A stretch of DNA of 64,000 bases from Gari tellinella (GCA_922989275.2 OV277872.1:25560119-25624118); one strand, 5' to 3'; positions 9,049-20,305 are shown, counted from the first letter of the stretch. Numbers and translations: made by a program. Notes: generated by a model from the sequence alone, not told the origin.

Positions 9049-9618
9049 ATGCAAGGCTTAAGTGAAAAAGACGTTTTTCTTTCCCGTTTAAACGAAAACG
9101 CATTGAACTAAAATATAGAAAATAACATTTTTGTTCAAATCTGACTATCTATTTAAAAAATGAGTTGCAAACAGTTTTAGGCATGACCAGACGCATACAT
9201 TTCTCGGCGTCTGATATGGCTCCAAGCTGTTTGCAATTGAAATACAGCGCTCCCTCTCTACAACGACACCTAATGGAAGACAAAAAATGTGCGTTGTTTA
9301 TAGGGAGTCGTTACAGGGAGGGAAATTAATTTACATTTGCAAACAGCTTGATCTGGAATGAAGCTGTTTGTCACTCGTCATTAAGCTTTTTTCTATCAAT
9401 ATGTCAAATATGTATTTTTGAGAACAACAGCAGACGACAACTTTAAGCAGACGATATTGCAGCAGTAAAAGCGTTAGACATAATTGTCCTGTTAAATGAA
9501 CTGCGGCAAGCGTCGTTTTAAGGAGGGAGTCGTTGTTGGGAGGGCCGTTGAAGTGAGGGAGCGCTGTAACAGTTTTAGCGTAAACTGCTAATTGTGAAAT
9601 AATAACGACTTCACCACT
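9049..9618. mobile_element. TA-1 MITE split by a TA-3 insertion
   Basis: The left TA-1 arm (CTTTCCCGTTTAAACG) and a decayed core I run to 9242. The right arm resumes at 9568 (AACAGTTTTAGCGTAAAC) and ends near TTCACCACTGTG. The break point is a TA present on both sides of the inserted element. Confidence 0.7.
9243..9568. mobile_element. TA-3 MITE nested in TA-1
   Basis: TA|CAGCGCTCCCTCTCTACAAC at the left and GGGAGCGCTG|TA at the right. The interior contains a shrunken core I (GCAAACAGCTTGATC...GAAGCTGTTTGTC). The clean split of a known element proves the TA duplication. Confidence 0.8.
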
Positions 9619-9820
9619 GTGAATGCAGAGAGCAATTGATGACGTCATTATAGAGAATGAATAAAAAACAGCTGGTTTTGTACAGAACAGAACAGAACAG
9701 AACATCTTTTATTCAGACTTGTACATAAGTACATCATCTTAAAACATAAGTAACAAAACCACATATTATGTCATATTCAATTAAATTCTAGTAATTACTA
9801 ATGGTAATAACTGTTTTAGT
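9619..9820. repeat. Duplicated flank, then antisense retroelement tail
   Basis: 9619-9675 (GATGACGTCATTA, GAATGAAT, TGTTTTGTAC-like blocks) is repeated at 11004-11070. Then (AGAAC)n and ATCTTTTATTCAGAC, typical of an inverted non-LTR 3' end. Confidence 0.5.
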
Positions 9821-10070
9821 TACAGTGGAGAGCCATTCCTTCCCATATACACGCATACAAAACGCAAACGCAGTGCATTAAAATGTAGAAAATGGCAACT
9901 TTACTATGTTTCCACATATTCATTTTAATATAAGTGGCAAACAGTTAAGAGCCTGATCAGACGCCGGGTTACCCGGCGTCTGATCTGGCTCCAAACTGTT
10001 TGCAATGGAAATAATAGATATAGCGTAAACACGTTTATTTGGGAAAGAATAACGGTTTTTTTTCACTGTA
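9821..10070. mobile_element. TA-1 MITE
   Basis: TACAGTGGAGAGCCATTCC left end and TTTTTTTCACTGTA right end, with an intact core I at about 9937-10003. Confidence 0.85.
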
Positions 10071-10136
10071 ATATTAGTCAAAAGTCACTAAATACGCAAT
10101 GCGTACAATCTTTTCTATTTCAGTATTAAATGTACT

Positions 10137-10727
10137 ACAGTGCTACCTCTCTACAACGACACCCAATAGGAGACACAGGGTATGTGTGTTGGTCGGAGGG
10201 CGTCGTTATAGACAGGGAAAATTAACACCTGGCATAACCCTTTACCCAATAACCTATTTATAATATTAAAGACACGTGATCACTTAAAGCAGGTTGAAAG
10301 TAAAGCAGAATGTGCCTTAAGGCACATTCTGCTTTACTTTCAGCCTGCTTTAAACTACCATCTGTTAGGCTATATAAAATATTTGTTATGGTAATATTTC
10401 ATGAGGGTATAAACTGGAACTATTTACTTCAATGGAGGAATAAATTAAATACGCTAAAAGTCGCTTCTATGGGGCAAAGGGTTAATGTGTCACGCGGTGG
10501 TCGATCTGGATCCAAGTTGTTTGTCTCTCGTCATTGGATTTATTCTATTAAAATATCCACTAATATGTAACTTTGAGAAAAAAAGTAGACGACAGTTTTA
10601 AGCAGACGATATTGCAGCAGTAAAAGCGTTAGACGTAATTGTTGTGATTAGGGAACTGCGACAAGGGTCGTTGTTAGGAAGGAATCGTTAATGGGAGGGA
10701 CGTTGTAGGGAGGGAACTCTATAATAG
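10137..10727. mobile_element. TA-3 MITE interrupted by TTAA-b
   Basis: Left end CAGTGCTACCTCTCTACAAC, right end GTAGGGAGGGAACTCTA, with a TTAA-b copy between. The interior beyond 10486 keeps the family's GATCTGGATCCAAGTTG half-core. Confidence 0.75.
10232..10485. mobile_element. TTAA-b MITE nested in TA-3
   Basis: TAACCCTTTACCCAATAAC to GGGGCAAAGGG|TTAA. Core II at about 10285-10353 has apex TGTGCCTTAAGGCACA. Confidence 0.8.
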
Positions 10728-10728
10728 T

Positions 10729-10955
10729 TTAACCCTTTACCCCATAGCCTGTTTCTAGTTTTGAAAGTATGTGACTACTAAAAGCAGGTTGAAAGTAATT
10801 CTGCTTTACGTTCAGTCTGCTTTAAGCTATCACCGGCTAGAATAAAGAAAATGTTCCTTATGATACATATTTATGACTGTATAAATTGGAACTATTTTCT
10901 TCAGCGGAGGAAAAACTGAATAAGCTAAAAGGCGTTCTATGGGGGAAAGTGTTAA
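10729..10955. mobile_element. TTAA-b MITE, hairpin shortened, inside a TA-1 right arm
   Basis: TTAACCCTTTACCCCATAG to GGGGGAAAGTGTTAA. The apex of core II is deleted. The bases before (ATAATAGTT) and after (GTGTTTACTACAAACGCG) are two parts of one TA-1 arm. Confidence 0.75.
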
Positions 10956-11072
10956 GTGTTTACTACAAACGCGTTTATTGGGGTAGAATAACTTCCTCTC
11001 CAATGTACATGAAGACAACAATGGATGACGTCATTACACGGTGAATGAATGGAAAACAACTGTTTTGTACTA
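10956..11072. repeat. TA-1 right end plus duplicated flank
   Basis: AAACGCGTTTATTGGGG to CTCTCCAATGTA, then a flank matching 9619-9675. This shows that the 9.5 kb and 10.7-11.07 kb regions share ancestry. Confidence 0.6.
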
Positions 11073-11159
11073 ATATGAGTATCTCACAAGAGGTTCTATA
11101 ATACATTAGAGTCGAGTCCGGATAGTTTCGAGAGCTCTCTCAAGTCAAACATACTCGTA

Positions 11160-11345
11160 TTTCAAAGTTAAACCATACCGAAGCTACCGTGTGATATCGC
11201 CTGCTTTGAAATTGTCGTCTGAAAATTATGCTACACTTAGATGTATAAGTAAAAAACGTTAAGACGAGTGTCAAACAGTTTGTGTCCAGATCAGGCGCCG
11301 CCTTACGCGGCGTCTGATCTGGATCCCAACTGTTTGCAAAAACAG
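11160..11345. mobile_element. TTAA-a MITE, ends lost
   Basis: ATTGTCGTCTGAAAATTATG arm and a well-paired core I (11271-11340, GCCGCC/ACGCGGC). Confidence 0.6.
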
Positions 11346-11631
11346 TGAAGTCGCGATCAGCAGGCAAAATCTTTTTTGGGCACACAGGGATTGGAGACAT
11401 ATTAGTCTTTTTTGCCTTATTTGAACAACAATACAGTTTGAATACTTCATCTTCTTCCGGTAATACATTACATGTAGGTCAGGAGTCTTCTTAGACTGTA
11501 AATGCATACTTCATATTGGTCAATGAACTTCGAGTTTTAATTATTTTGTGTTGACAAATGAGGGATTTCTTTCGATTGTTTTCTTCAAATAAGGATAGTC
11601 TTTCATAGGAAACGACGCATTTCTGTCCCGT
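11346..11631. other. No recognised feature
   Basis: Short chance frames only. Confidence 0.3.
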
Positions 11632-11855
11632 TTAACACTTTCACAACCTGTTCGTGAGAATTTTACCCCTTCACCGAATTATTGTAGTCTGCTTCAATTT
11701 TGTTGTCTGCAATGTCGTTTCAAAGTTACAAAAAGAAAGTATGGCTGAAGAAATTTCAAAACGAGTGTCAAACAGTTTGGATCCTGAACGTCTGATCAGG
11801 ATACAAACTGTTTGCAAAACGCGCTTTTAAGCGTCATTGAGAGTGAAAGGGTTAC
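11632..11855. mobile_element. TTAA-a MITE with deleted apex
   Basis: TTAACACTTTCACAACCTG to GAGAGTGAAAGGGTTA. Core I keeps the outer arms (AAACAGTTTGGATCC / GGATACAAACTGTTTG) but the apex is reduced to a few bases. Confidence 0.75.
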
Positions 11856-12127
11856 ACGAAACTGATCGCATTAAACATAAACATAGTGCAATAAAATAAA
11901 ACAATGGACAGCCTTTTATGACATAAATTATTTGCAATGATAGTATTTGTTAAAGCAAAAATGCCTATACATGTACTGGGAAAGAATAACGTCATCTCTG
12001 TTGTATTTCATTTTCTGACTCCAAATAAGGAAACAGTCGAGCAGCGGGAACGCCATATAGAGCGTGTTCAGTTGCCAATGTTTGCTGTTAAGGTTAGCAG
12101 TTTGTGCCCCTTCTTCAGCGTGCAGAG

Positions 12128-12373
12128 TACAATAGAGAAAACGTATTATTTCCCATTAAACGCGTTAACGCTGAAACTATCATTCTCATTGCACACAGTT
12201 TGGAGCCAGATCAGACGCCGGGAAACCCGGCGTCTGATCAGGCTCAAAACTGATTGTGCTCAGATTAAAACTGTAGTCAGAAATATCCAAAAGTTTTAAT
12301 ATTCTATATTTCATTGCAATGCGTTTGCGTTTTGTTTGCGATTAAACTGAAGAATAACGTTTTCTCCACAGTA
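12128..12373. mobile_element. TA-1 MITE
   Basis: TACAATAGAGAAAACG to GTTTTCTCCACAGTA, core I at about 12195-12257. The right flank (TTTCAGACC.GGTAGCCAACTC) recurs after the TA-1 copy at 63407-63643. Confidence 0.8.
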
Positions 12374-12720
12374 TTTCAGACCAGGTAGCCAACTCACGAT
12401 TGATGGCCAACGACTGAACTCATGGCAGTATGATTAAGGTTGAGAACTCCTAATGAGATCGGGCCAATGTTGGTCAAATAGGTACTGTACGAAGAGCAAT
12501 GGTCCGTTCTCATCAACTGTCTGCTCGTTCCGAACTATGCTAAACCGCAGTTCGGAGCGGGCCAACAGTTGATGAAAATAACCGACTATTGTACGTAGAG
12601 TACAGGCCCAGCGCTTTGAGTTGAGTCTGAGTGCGTTTTCAGCATACGTATAGGTACAAATCTGACCAATCAATTGCTTGAGAGCGAATTCCCACTCAAC
12701 TCGAGCGTTTTATAAGCATG
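12374..12720. repeat. Relic of a larger inverted-repeat element
   Basis: GGTAGCCAACTC... is shared with 63644-63700. Further on, arms CATCAACTGTCTGCTCG / GGGCCAACAGTTGATG fold back, and part (GGTTCGGAACAGGCCAACAG-like) recurs near 34869-34890. Confidence 0.45.
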
Positions 12721-13540
12721 TATCCAAATTTTGGTCCGATCTCATAGAGATCGTCAAACTTAAGTTGTTTTTCAGGCCGGGTGTGGGGTGTCACTTGCCC
12801 TGTTGAACGACGAAGAAATACCCCGGACACAGTATCGACGCGTTTTCTTGGCTGATACACTCTCAAACACAAGTCTATCTCTATTACCATGACTGTGTTT
12901 ACGTTCAGCTAAATTTGATATTGTTAGATACTATGTCGGGAGTGTTTTTTCACCGTCCAACATGGCTAGTGTCAACCTATTTCGTAATGAGTTTGATGAC
13001 AGTCCTATGGACTACAGCTTATGGTGTCGGCCTGGTCTAATTTCGCCCTATATAATCTATCGAAAAATGCCTAACTTTCCAAGCCAACAGCTCCCTCCAA
13101 AACAGGATCCAGGCTATAAAAGACATACCCTTCAATTGTATGGACATTTCCCTGTTGATTGAGGCCAGTCAACCTATAAACATCGGCAATTACATTCATG
13201 CTATCAATGATTTTCTAAGGTCATTGTCAAAATAAAGGTAAACAACTTTCATTCACTGTGTTTCCATATGCATCCGCCTGGGGGGAAAAGTCCTGAAATG
13301 AGATCCCTAAAACAATGCCATTTTGGTGGAAATGGCCACAAATAACCAGCTTTCATCAAGAAAACAATTCAAACTCACCCACAGGCAACACTAAACAGTG
13401 CAAATCTTGGAAATTGTATTTTTCAAGGTACTACTTGCAAGACTATAACGACCTGGAAGTGATTCCTGACCAGGCCGACACCTAATATAGGTACCCAAAA
13501 TGGTGGTGTTATCGCTTAGCTTACTAATAGTGGGTGGGGT
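12721..13540. other. Sequence without a supported gene; one distant inverted repeat
   Basis: GGTGTCGGCCTGGTC (13025-13039) and its complement GACCAGGCCGACACC (about 13469-13483) face each other and may be the ends of an unrecognised element of about 460 bp. A 66-codon frame at 12962-13162 overlaps the left end and is not credible on its own. Confidence 0.3.
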
Positions 13541-14497
13541 GAATAGACATGTATAACTCTAGTTCAGTTTACTTTGGTATCGATTCAGACTTGTGTTGTA
13601 TGTTAGATCATGTTCCTTTAGTAACAAGAATGAATCTTAGCTTAAGAAGGCATGAACAATTATAGCATGGACAAATGGTCTGTTGAGCAGATTCTAGAGT
13701 ACCAGTCAAATGTGGAATTTGTATTAAAAACACAGATTAATGCAATGCGAAAAAGGCAATATGAAAACGATTGAAATTGACAGCTTTGCAAAAGTTATTA
13801 TATAGGGTAATTACATGTTGCGGCACGTTGTTTCAAAACCTAACAGACATTTTCAAAGAATGAAACTTTGTACATGGTTTTCGGGACTCGGAAGGCAGGA
13901 CGAGAGGGGACGATTATATAACGAATATAAGGAGGCGAAAGCAAAGTTATGAAGACGTCAAAACAATGCAAAACATGACGTAGACAAATGTGTTTTGATA
14001 CAGTAAAAGATGCGGCAGAATTTGACATGTGCCGCTTGTGGTGCTTGTTAAATAAACGTAAGCGTAACAAATCCTCTCACCTCGTTAAACATATTTCTGA
14101 AATGACGTTCTCATCGATGACCCTGATATGATTTCTAATGCATTTTCGAATCAGTTTTTCAAATTGTTCATACCTAAATACTATTCATGTTTTGACGACG
14201 CGTTGAAGACAACAGTTGAACATTTTGTAGAGCGCTATGCTCAGTCTAACGACAGTGTTGGACATAGTAAAATGTTTAACGGATGAAATAGCTATCTTTG
14301 AAATTAAAAACTCTTGTAAAAATTAAGTTAGAGAAAGCAACAGGACAACATGGCATTGTAAATGAGCACATATGGTATGGTGGAAACACTGTTGTTCAAC
14401 ACCAATGCTATTTTATACAAGGGATACGCGCCTAGGGTGTTTAAGACAGGTATTATATCTTAAAAGAAGGTAAGCCGAAAGATCAGACGTCCAGTTT

Positions 14498-14734
14498 GGG
14501 GTCCGTTTCATAAAACTTCGTACGACAAATGTTGTTGTAAGTCAGATTATAAAAGTCTAAATTATTTATTTCTCTAATTTATCCTGTCTTGTGACATCTC
14601 TTTGGAATCGTCTTTGAATTGATTCCAAAGAGATGTTACAAGACAGGGTTAGATAGAGATATCAGAAATAATTTATTTTAAAGTTGTGACTTACGACCGT
14701 TTTTGTCGTACGAAGTTTTATGAAACGGGCTCCT
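14498..14734. mobile_element. CAG-1 MITE nested in the LINE
   Basis: GGGTCCGTTTCATAAAACTT to AAGTTTTATGAAACGGGCTC, with inner arms TTTGGAATC / GATTCCAAA. The LINE reading resumes immediately after it. Confidence 0.75.
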
Positions 14735-14907
14735 GTCACGTTACTACCAGTGTCCTTAAGTTATTTGAAGCTATCATTAAACGCAAGTTAGACAACTTAA
14801 CAAGAAATGGAGATATTTCTCTTTTAGAAGTTGATGTCGATCGCTTGTTTTCGACCCTGTTATTCTACAATCTCTAATTGAAAAGGTTACAATACAAACA
14901 GTGTTAT

Positions 14908-15062
14908 TTAAGAAATGAATTGATTTTTTCGGCGTTCAAGCGAAATGAACGACAGAAAAGTATCGGTAAATACCATGAATCGCGCTAACGATTCATGTTA
15001 AATTTGCCGATCATTTCTGTCGTTCATTTCGCTTGAACACCGAAAAATCAATTCATTTCTTA
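14908..15062. repeat. Long hairpin element inside the LINE
   Basis: AAGAAATGAATTGATTTTTC and the complement GAAAAATCAATTCATTTCTT enclose inner arms TTCAAGCGAAATGAACGACA / TGTCGTTCATTTCGCTTGAA and an AT-rich loop (ATGAATCGCGCTAACGATTCAT). Nearly the whole 155 bp is self-complementary. Confidence 0.75.
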
Positions 15063-15268
15063 TATTTACAATGTATTTACTGTATTTTCTAATATTAGAT
15101 TAACATTTTGTAAGTATGCATGTATGTTTAATCCATATTAGAGGTTGATAACACGAATAATGTGTACACTATCAGGAACAGCCATGACCGAATAACTGTA
15201 GCTGCGTACATTCGAAAGCAAAAGAATAAGTATCATCGTTTACATTCGAAGATCAACAACTTTGACAG

Positions 15269-15312
15269 TTTGGCGCGAAAATGACGATTTGACGTCATTG
15301 GAAGTGACGTCA
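15269..15312 (+). promoter_or_regulatory. Cluster of E2F-, CRE- and ETS-like motifs
   Basis: TTTGGCGCGAAA (15269-15280) fits the E2F consensus. TGACGTCA occurs at 15290-15297 and 15305-15312, the second directly preceded by GGAAG (ETS-CRE composite). The cluster lies between two blocks of LINE coding sequence and may be an inserted promoter. Function is inferred from motifs only. Confidence 0.35.
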
Positions 15313-16435
15313 TTTTTAAAGTAGGATAAATATATCGGGGTTTGTTTTTGCATAAAGGAATGCAGACAGTTGTTGTTTATAAAGTATGTCAATTTTCTTG
15401 AAAACTGCATATGCCCCGCCTCCTCTTTGAAACTTTCTACAAGTCCCGCCCTTTTGAGAACTGGTGTTTATACGAAATGAACACCCTTTTTGTCAATGGA
15501 ATTGAATGGGGCGATTGTACATATTTGGCTGTGAACTTTGGAATTCACAAAATATATAAACAATCCAGAAAAAGTAAAGTGATTGGGTGCCAAAACCGTA
15601 CAGAATATTCCATTGAGAATTAGAACAGATATGGCGCTGCCGATGTTAGGCTGGCTACCTAGGAAAGTAGAAGCATGGATTCCTCCAAACATTATGCCGT
15701 ATGCCAACACATTTGTTATGCAAAAGAGGTTTAAGTTTCAGGCTAAATTTGCTTTTAACAAGACTTGCTTTTGATGTTAACATAAAACAAATGAGTTTTA
15801 TTGCAGATATTTTTACCATATTAGATAAATATAATCTGATGTCTTATTTCCATAATTATGCAAAACACGGCAATTTCCCAACTAAACATGCATGGAAAAT
15901 TATTGTTGGTAAAGCGATTACCGAATTTCATAACGCACTTTAGTGAAGCGATTACCGAATTTCACAACGCACTACGCACATCGGAAGACATGGACATTTG
16001 GAGGTTTTGAAGTCTTCAGTACGGCATCACTCTAGCAGACATGTAGAGACTGCTACAACAGATCATCAGAAATGATGACAAATTCTTAATTGCGCGACTT
16101 TGGACGTATGTAGAGTACAACGATTTCACATGCGCTTTGTGTAATTCTCAAACCAGCGACTTGGGCAAGCATGTTGTTACTGAGTGCAAAAGTTTAGAAT
16201 GCGACGAAAAAAATCATTTTAGATTTTATTAGTTCTCACTTCCCACTTTACATTAGAGACTCGTTTAAATATTACTTTCACTCCCTCATATCTCTAATTT
16301 TGTTTCGTTTAGTTTGGGGGAGCGAAAATCAGTCAGGTTAAATCAAAATTAGTAAATTGATTGCTAACATCATCGCTTCACAATTTCTTTTAGTTTTGAA
16401 AGGAATTGCGGCGTCTTCACTTACAACCACTAATA

Positions 16436-16575
16436 TACAGCGGAGAAAACGTTAATCTTTCCCGTTTAAACGCTAACGAAACGCAAACGCAAAACACTAA
16501 AATGTAGAAAATAACAATTGTTTGACAATTCTGACCATTTATTTTAAGCTGAGTGGCAAACAGTTTGGAGCCAGA
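16436..16575. mobile_element. TA-1 MITE, left half only
   Basis: TACAGCGGAGAAAACG left end and GTGGCAAACAGTTTGGAGCC, then abrupt loss at the core apex. Confidence 0.75.
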
Positions 16576-16930
16576 TTCTAATTCAAGTTTCTTTATTATC
16601 TTGTCTGTTTTGTAATTTATACTATGTGCACATGTAAATATGTTATTTGTGTTAACACTGTTCGAATTTCAACTGTTATAATGTTATCAAAACTCTGTCA
16701 AGAGGAAATAAAACGTACATATAATAGTCCAAACATTTCGGGAATTCTTTATGGCATAGACAAAGGATAAACCAACACATCCGTGTATTTTAATGGGAAC
16801 CCGACTTTGAGAATTTAAAATTCTGAGGAATTAATTTACATCGGGATATGATTGTAAAGATCTTGGATTCTGTTCAGTAGCCGAGTTGATAGGCGACCAA
16901 TCAAGATCAAAACTTCATTTAGCAGTAAGA
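16576..16930. other. No recognised feature
   Basis: AT-rich; the TTTCTTTATTATC and polyadenine-like stretches suggest retroelement debris, but no family is recognised. Confidence 0.3.
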
Positions 16931-18025
16931 AAAAGGTAACTGTCAGACTTCAACGACTATACGTCTAACTTCTGTATTTTGCACCATTTTTGCAAATGGT
17001 ACAAAGAAAAATGTGCAAAAGAGCACATTCAATTTCCTTGTGTAAATTTGTGACCCCTGGATGGGGTAATGGTGACCCCAGGGACTTCATTTGAACAATC
17101 TTAATAATGTAGCCCTGTAGATGATGCTTTGTATACCAAATAGCTAAGCTTAGTGGACCGTTGCATTAGACATTAAAAGGTTAAAAGGTTTTTGAAGTTT
17201 TCATTGAAAAACTATATTTCTAGCTCCGGTGTTTTACCTAGAAATGCAACGGCCCAGAACTATGTCAGTGATATTGGTAAAGAACCGTTAAAAGTGGTAC
17301 CCTGACAAAATCAAAGCTTGTCGTATTAGTGATTGAGGATTTTACTATTATGATTCTATGTAAATATGTGACCACTGGACGGGGGTCGCTTTTGACCCCA
17401 GATACACATAATCTGAACATTCTCTGTAGAGGACCTGTAATTGTTGCTTTGTGCAAAATATCTAAGTTCAGTGTATTTTCGTTTCAGACAAGAAGATTTT
17501 TGAAGTTTTCATTGAAAAAACATATTTAAGCACACGTGACCTAGATATGCAACGGACGGAAATCATGTCAACCACATTGGTAAAGGACACGTAGGAGTGC
17601 ATGCAAGCCAAATATCAAAGCTCTGGCCACATTAAGTTCAGAGAAGGAGATGTTTGCAGATTTCAATATAATAACTCTTTTAAAACTGACACCCCTTGGA
17701 CGGGGTCATTTTCTATTACAAGGACATAATTTGAACAATATTGATAGAGGACTTGTAGATGGTGTTGGTGTCAAAAATCTAAGCTAAGGGTACTGTGGTT
17801 TCAGACAAGAATATTTTAGCTCATGTGGTCTAGATATCCAATGGACTGGAACTATTTAAAGTCTTTGAAAGAGGAGCATAAATATTATATGGATCAGTTA
17901 TACAAAGTTTGGTAAAAACCCAAACAGTCGTTTATGAGGAGAAATCATTTTAAGTAATTGTTGACGAACGACGGATTACGACGGACGCCGTTGACAGGAC
18001 GTTCAAAGTAGCTCACCTTGGCAAT
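16931..18025. repeat. Dispersed bivalve repeat with GTGACCCC.GG modules
   Basis: Three imperfect internal repeats, each with a GTGACC.C.GGA.GGGG box, a TTTGAACAAT box and a CTGTAGATGATGCT box. It closes with ACGACGGACGCCG and AGCTCACCT. The same family makes up 52927-55488. Confidence 0.7.
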
Positions 18026-18184
18026 AAACAGTACAGACTATGATCGGGGCTTCTTATTGAGCTCTCTGGTTCGAATCTTCACTGTTTGCAAAATATTGAC
18101 ACACGAGTTCAAGTTTCCAACATCGTAAATGATATCTTACTGACCCTTGAAACTTCAAATGGACCCTCCTACTTTTAAATCAAG

Positions 18185-18435
18185 TTAATCCTTTCCCTCA
18201 TAGAAGCGCCTTTTAGCGCATTCAGTTTATTCCTACGCTGAAGAAAATAGTTCCAATATATACAGTTATGAATATGTATCATAAGAAATATTTTCTTTAT
18301 TCTAGGTGGTAGCTTAAAGCAGGCTGAACGTAAAGCAGAATGCGCCTTAGGGCGCATTCCGCTTTACTTTCAACCTGCTTTAAGTAGTCACCTATTTTCA
18401 AAATTAAAAAACCAGTTTATTGGGTAAAGGGTTAA
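18185..18435. mobile_element. TTAA-b MITE
   Basis: TTAATCCTTTCCCTCATAG to GGTAAAGGG|TTAA. Core II at about 18312-18382 has apex TGCGCC/GGCGCA. Confidence 0.85.
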
Positions 18436-18802
18436 GACAGTGATGGACTATTTGTAGTTTGTGTTTATATATTATCTTGTAAATATCGCCATTGCAAACA
18501 TCAGAGGGTTTTGACAGGCAGGTATTCATTGTTTAAATACGACAAGTACACTCTCTAAATGTACACCGTTTGATAAAGAAACGTATAGCATTGCAGCCCT
18601 GATCAGATGGCTTCAACATGAGCCTTCTGTTCAGGGTCGTCATTATTTGCATACTACAAGTGTACTCTTCACATATACGCCGTTTGTATATGTATAAAAA
18701 GGCACAAATATACGGTACTAGGGGTCAGTCAATTAAAAAATGCTTTGCAAATCAGGACTTTCCTGATCAACTGTATCATCAAGCAGTTGGGTTAGAACTG
18801 TT
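18436..18802. repeat. Decayed TTAA-c relic
   Basis: CCCTGATCAGATGGCTTC...GTTCAGGGTCG and ACACCGTTTG.TA-type flanks survive near 18565-18690. The rest has drifted. Confidence 0.4.
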
Positions 18803-19052
18803 TTAACCCTTTCCCCCGTAGAACCGCCTTTTAGCGCATTTAACTTACACCTCCACTGAAGAAAATAGTTCCAATTTGTACAGTCAGGGATATGTATCAT
18901 AAGAAATATTTTCTTTATTCTAAAAGATTGTAGCTCAAAGCAGGTTGAAAGTAAAGCAGAATGCGCCTTTAGGCGCATTCTGCTTTACTTTCAACCTGCT
19001 TTAAGTGGTCACTTGTCTTCAATGCAAGAAGTAGGTTATCAGGTAAAAGGTT
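18803..19052. mobile_element. TTAA-b MITE
   Basis: TTAACCCTTTCCCCCGTAG to TATCAGGTAAAAGGTTC. Core II at about 18937-19004 is almost perfectly paired. Confidence 0.8.
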
Positions 19053-19162
19053 CAGCGACCACTGAATGGAGATGCATGGCGATCGCAAAATACCGGTGCC
19101 TGCTTATTGCAGGTCCAAAATCATGCAGAGGGCTCCTATCAGATTATTGTCCTACATTGCGT

Positions 19163-19526
19163 GCTACAGCGTTCCTATCTAGAACGGCACCAAATGGGAG
19201 ACCCAAATTGTGTACGTTGATCGGAGGGAGCGGTTTAAGGGGAAAAAATCGGTTTACATTATCAAACTGCTTGAATCCAGATCAGATGCCGCGTTACGCG
19301 GCGTCTGATCTTGATTCAACCTGTTTGTCATTCATCATTATTTTTTGTTCTGTCAAAATGTCAAATAAGTAACTTTGAGAAAAACAGCAAACGACAACTT
19401 TAAGCGGACGATAGTACATCAGTTAAAGCGTTAAAATGATTGTCCTGTTAAGGGAACTGCGCCAAGCGTCGTAGTAAAGAGTGAATCGTTGTTCAGAGGA
19501 CCGCTGTAGGGAGGGAACACTGCAGT
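19163..19526. mobile_element. TA-3 MITE
   Basis: TA|CAGCGTTCCTATCTAGAACG to GGGAGGGAACACTG. Contains core I (19264-19328, GCCGCG/CGCGGC) and the family's AGCGGACGATAGTA segment. Confidence 0.7.
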
Positions 19527-19751
19527 ATCCACCTGTCATGATTACAACAACTTTATAGTATTGTTAACGATCGCTTTACCCAGGTTTAACTGTAATCATG
19601 AATATACTGAACATGCTTGGTAATATGAAAACAAACAAATATGTCAGTTGATAACTTTCTTTAATAAATGTGTGATAGTTCTAATAGATCTAATGGAATG
19701 ATTTGAGACACACGTATCTTGAAAATGGTCAACACATTAGATGCATTTAAA

Positions 19752-19955
19752 TAAAGTAAAACCTCTCTAAAACGACCACTAAAATTAATTTTTTAAAAGA
19801 GAGGTGATGGCTTAAAGAAAGCAAGGTGACAGTAAAACAGAAAGCTCCTTAAGGAGCTTTCTGTTTTACTGTCACCTTACTTTAAGCAGTCACCTGTCGT
19901 AAAAAAAACTAATAATTAGCACATTTTATTGATCGTAATAGAAAGGTTAACTGTA
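19752..19955. mobile_element. TA-2 MITE
   Basis: AAGTAAAACCTCTCTAAAAC to GATCGTAATAGAAAGGTTAAC|TG. Core II apex AGCTCCTTAAGGAGCT. Confidence 0.8.
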
Positions 19956-20081
19956 GATGTGTAATGGTATTAGATAAGCCATGAACATCATCAATAAATA
20001 GAAATGATCATGTAAAAGAACACATTCAACACTGACTAACCAATACACGTACTGAGCAAAGAAAAGCACTAAACTGTATAT

Positions 20082-20300
20082 ACTATGGAGAACGCGTTAT
20101 TCGGTTCCAATATAAATACGCATTTATGCTAAAAATGAAATTTCCATTGCAAAAGCATGTTAGAGCTAGAAAAGACACCAAGTAACTTGGCATCTGGTCA
20201 GGCTCCAAACAGTTTGTCACTCAGATTAATATAGTCGTCAGTACTTTCAAAACGCTGTTTCTTTCTACATTTAATCCATTGCATTTGCTTTAAGTTTCTT
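20082..20300. mobile_element. TA-1 MITE, diverged
   Basis: CTATGGAGAACGCGTTATTC left end; weakly paired core (CACCAAGTAACTTGG apex); right end eroded at CATTTGCTTTAAG. Confidence 0.6.
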
Positions 20301-20305
20301 TTTTT

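Larger units (their letters stand above)
13545..16330 (+). pseudogene. Decayed LINE (non-LTR retrotransposon) ORF2 with nested insertions
   Basis: Fragments of one polyprotein appear in order but in shifting frames. First is an endonuclease tail with Asp-His-Val-Pro-Leu near 13605-13620. A pre-RT linker follows (Glu-Ala-Lys-Ala-Lys near 13930; Phe-Asp-Met-Cys-Arg-Leu-Trp near 14020). Next is the reverse transcriptase start (Ala-Thr-Gly-Gln-His-Gly-Ile-Val-Asn-Glu-His at about 14340-14372), then Leu-Phe-Glu-Ala-Ile-Ile-Lys-Arg-Lys-Leu at 14764-14790. The C-terminal region follows (Arg-Thr-Asp-Met-Ala-Leu-Pro near 15622; Leu-Met-Ser-Tyr-Phe-His near 15836). Last is a CCHC knuckle, C-X2-C-X9-H-X4-C, at 16131-16187. 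Multiple stops and frameshifts make it dead. It is interrupted by a CAG-1 MITE, a hairpin element and a promoter-like segment. Confidence 0.75.

Noticed and set aside
9331..9705. 124-codon minus frame
   Set aside because: It spans a TA-3/TA-1 junction and a retroelement tail, so its composition follows the repeats.
12962..13162. 66-codon frame starting MASVNLF
   Set aside because: No signal peptide, homology or splice context; it overlaps a short inverted repeat that may be an element end.
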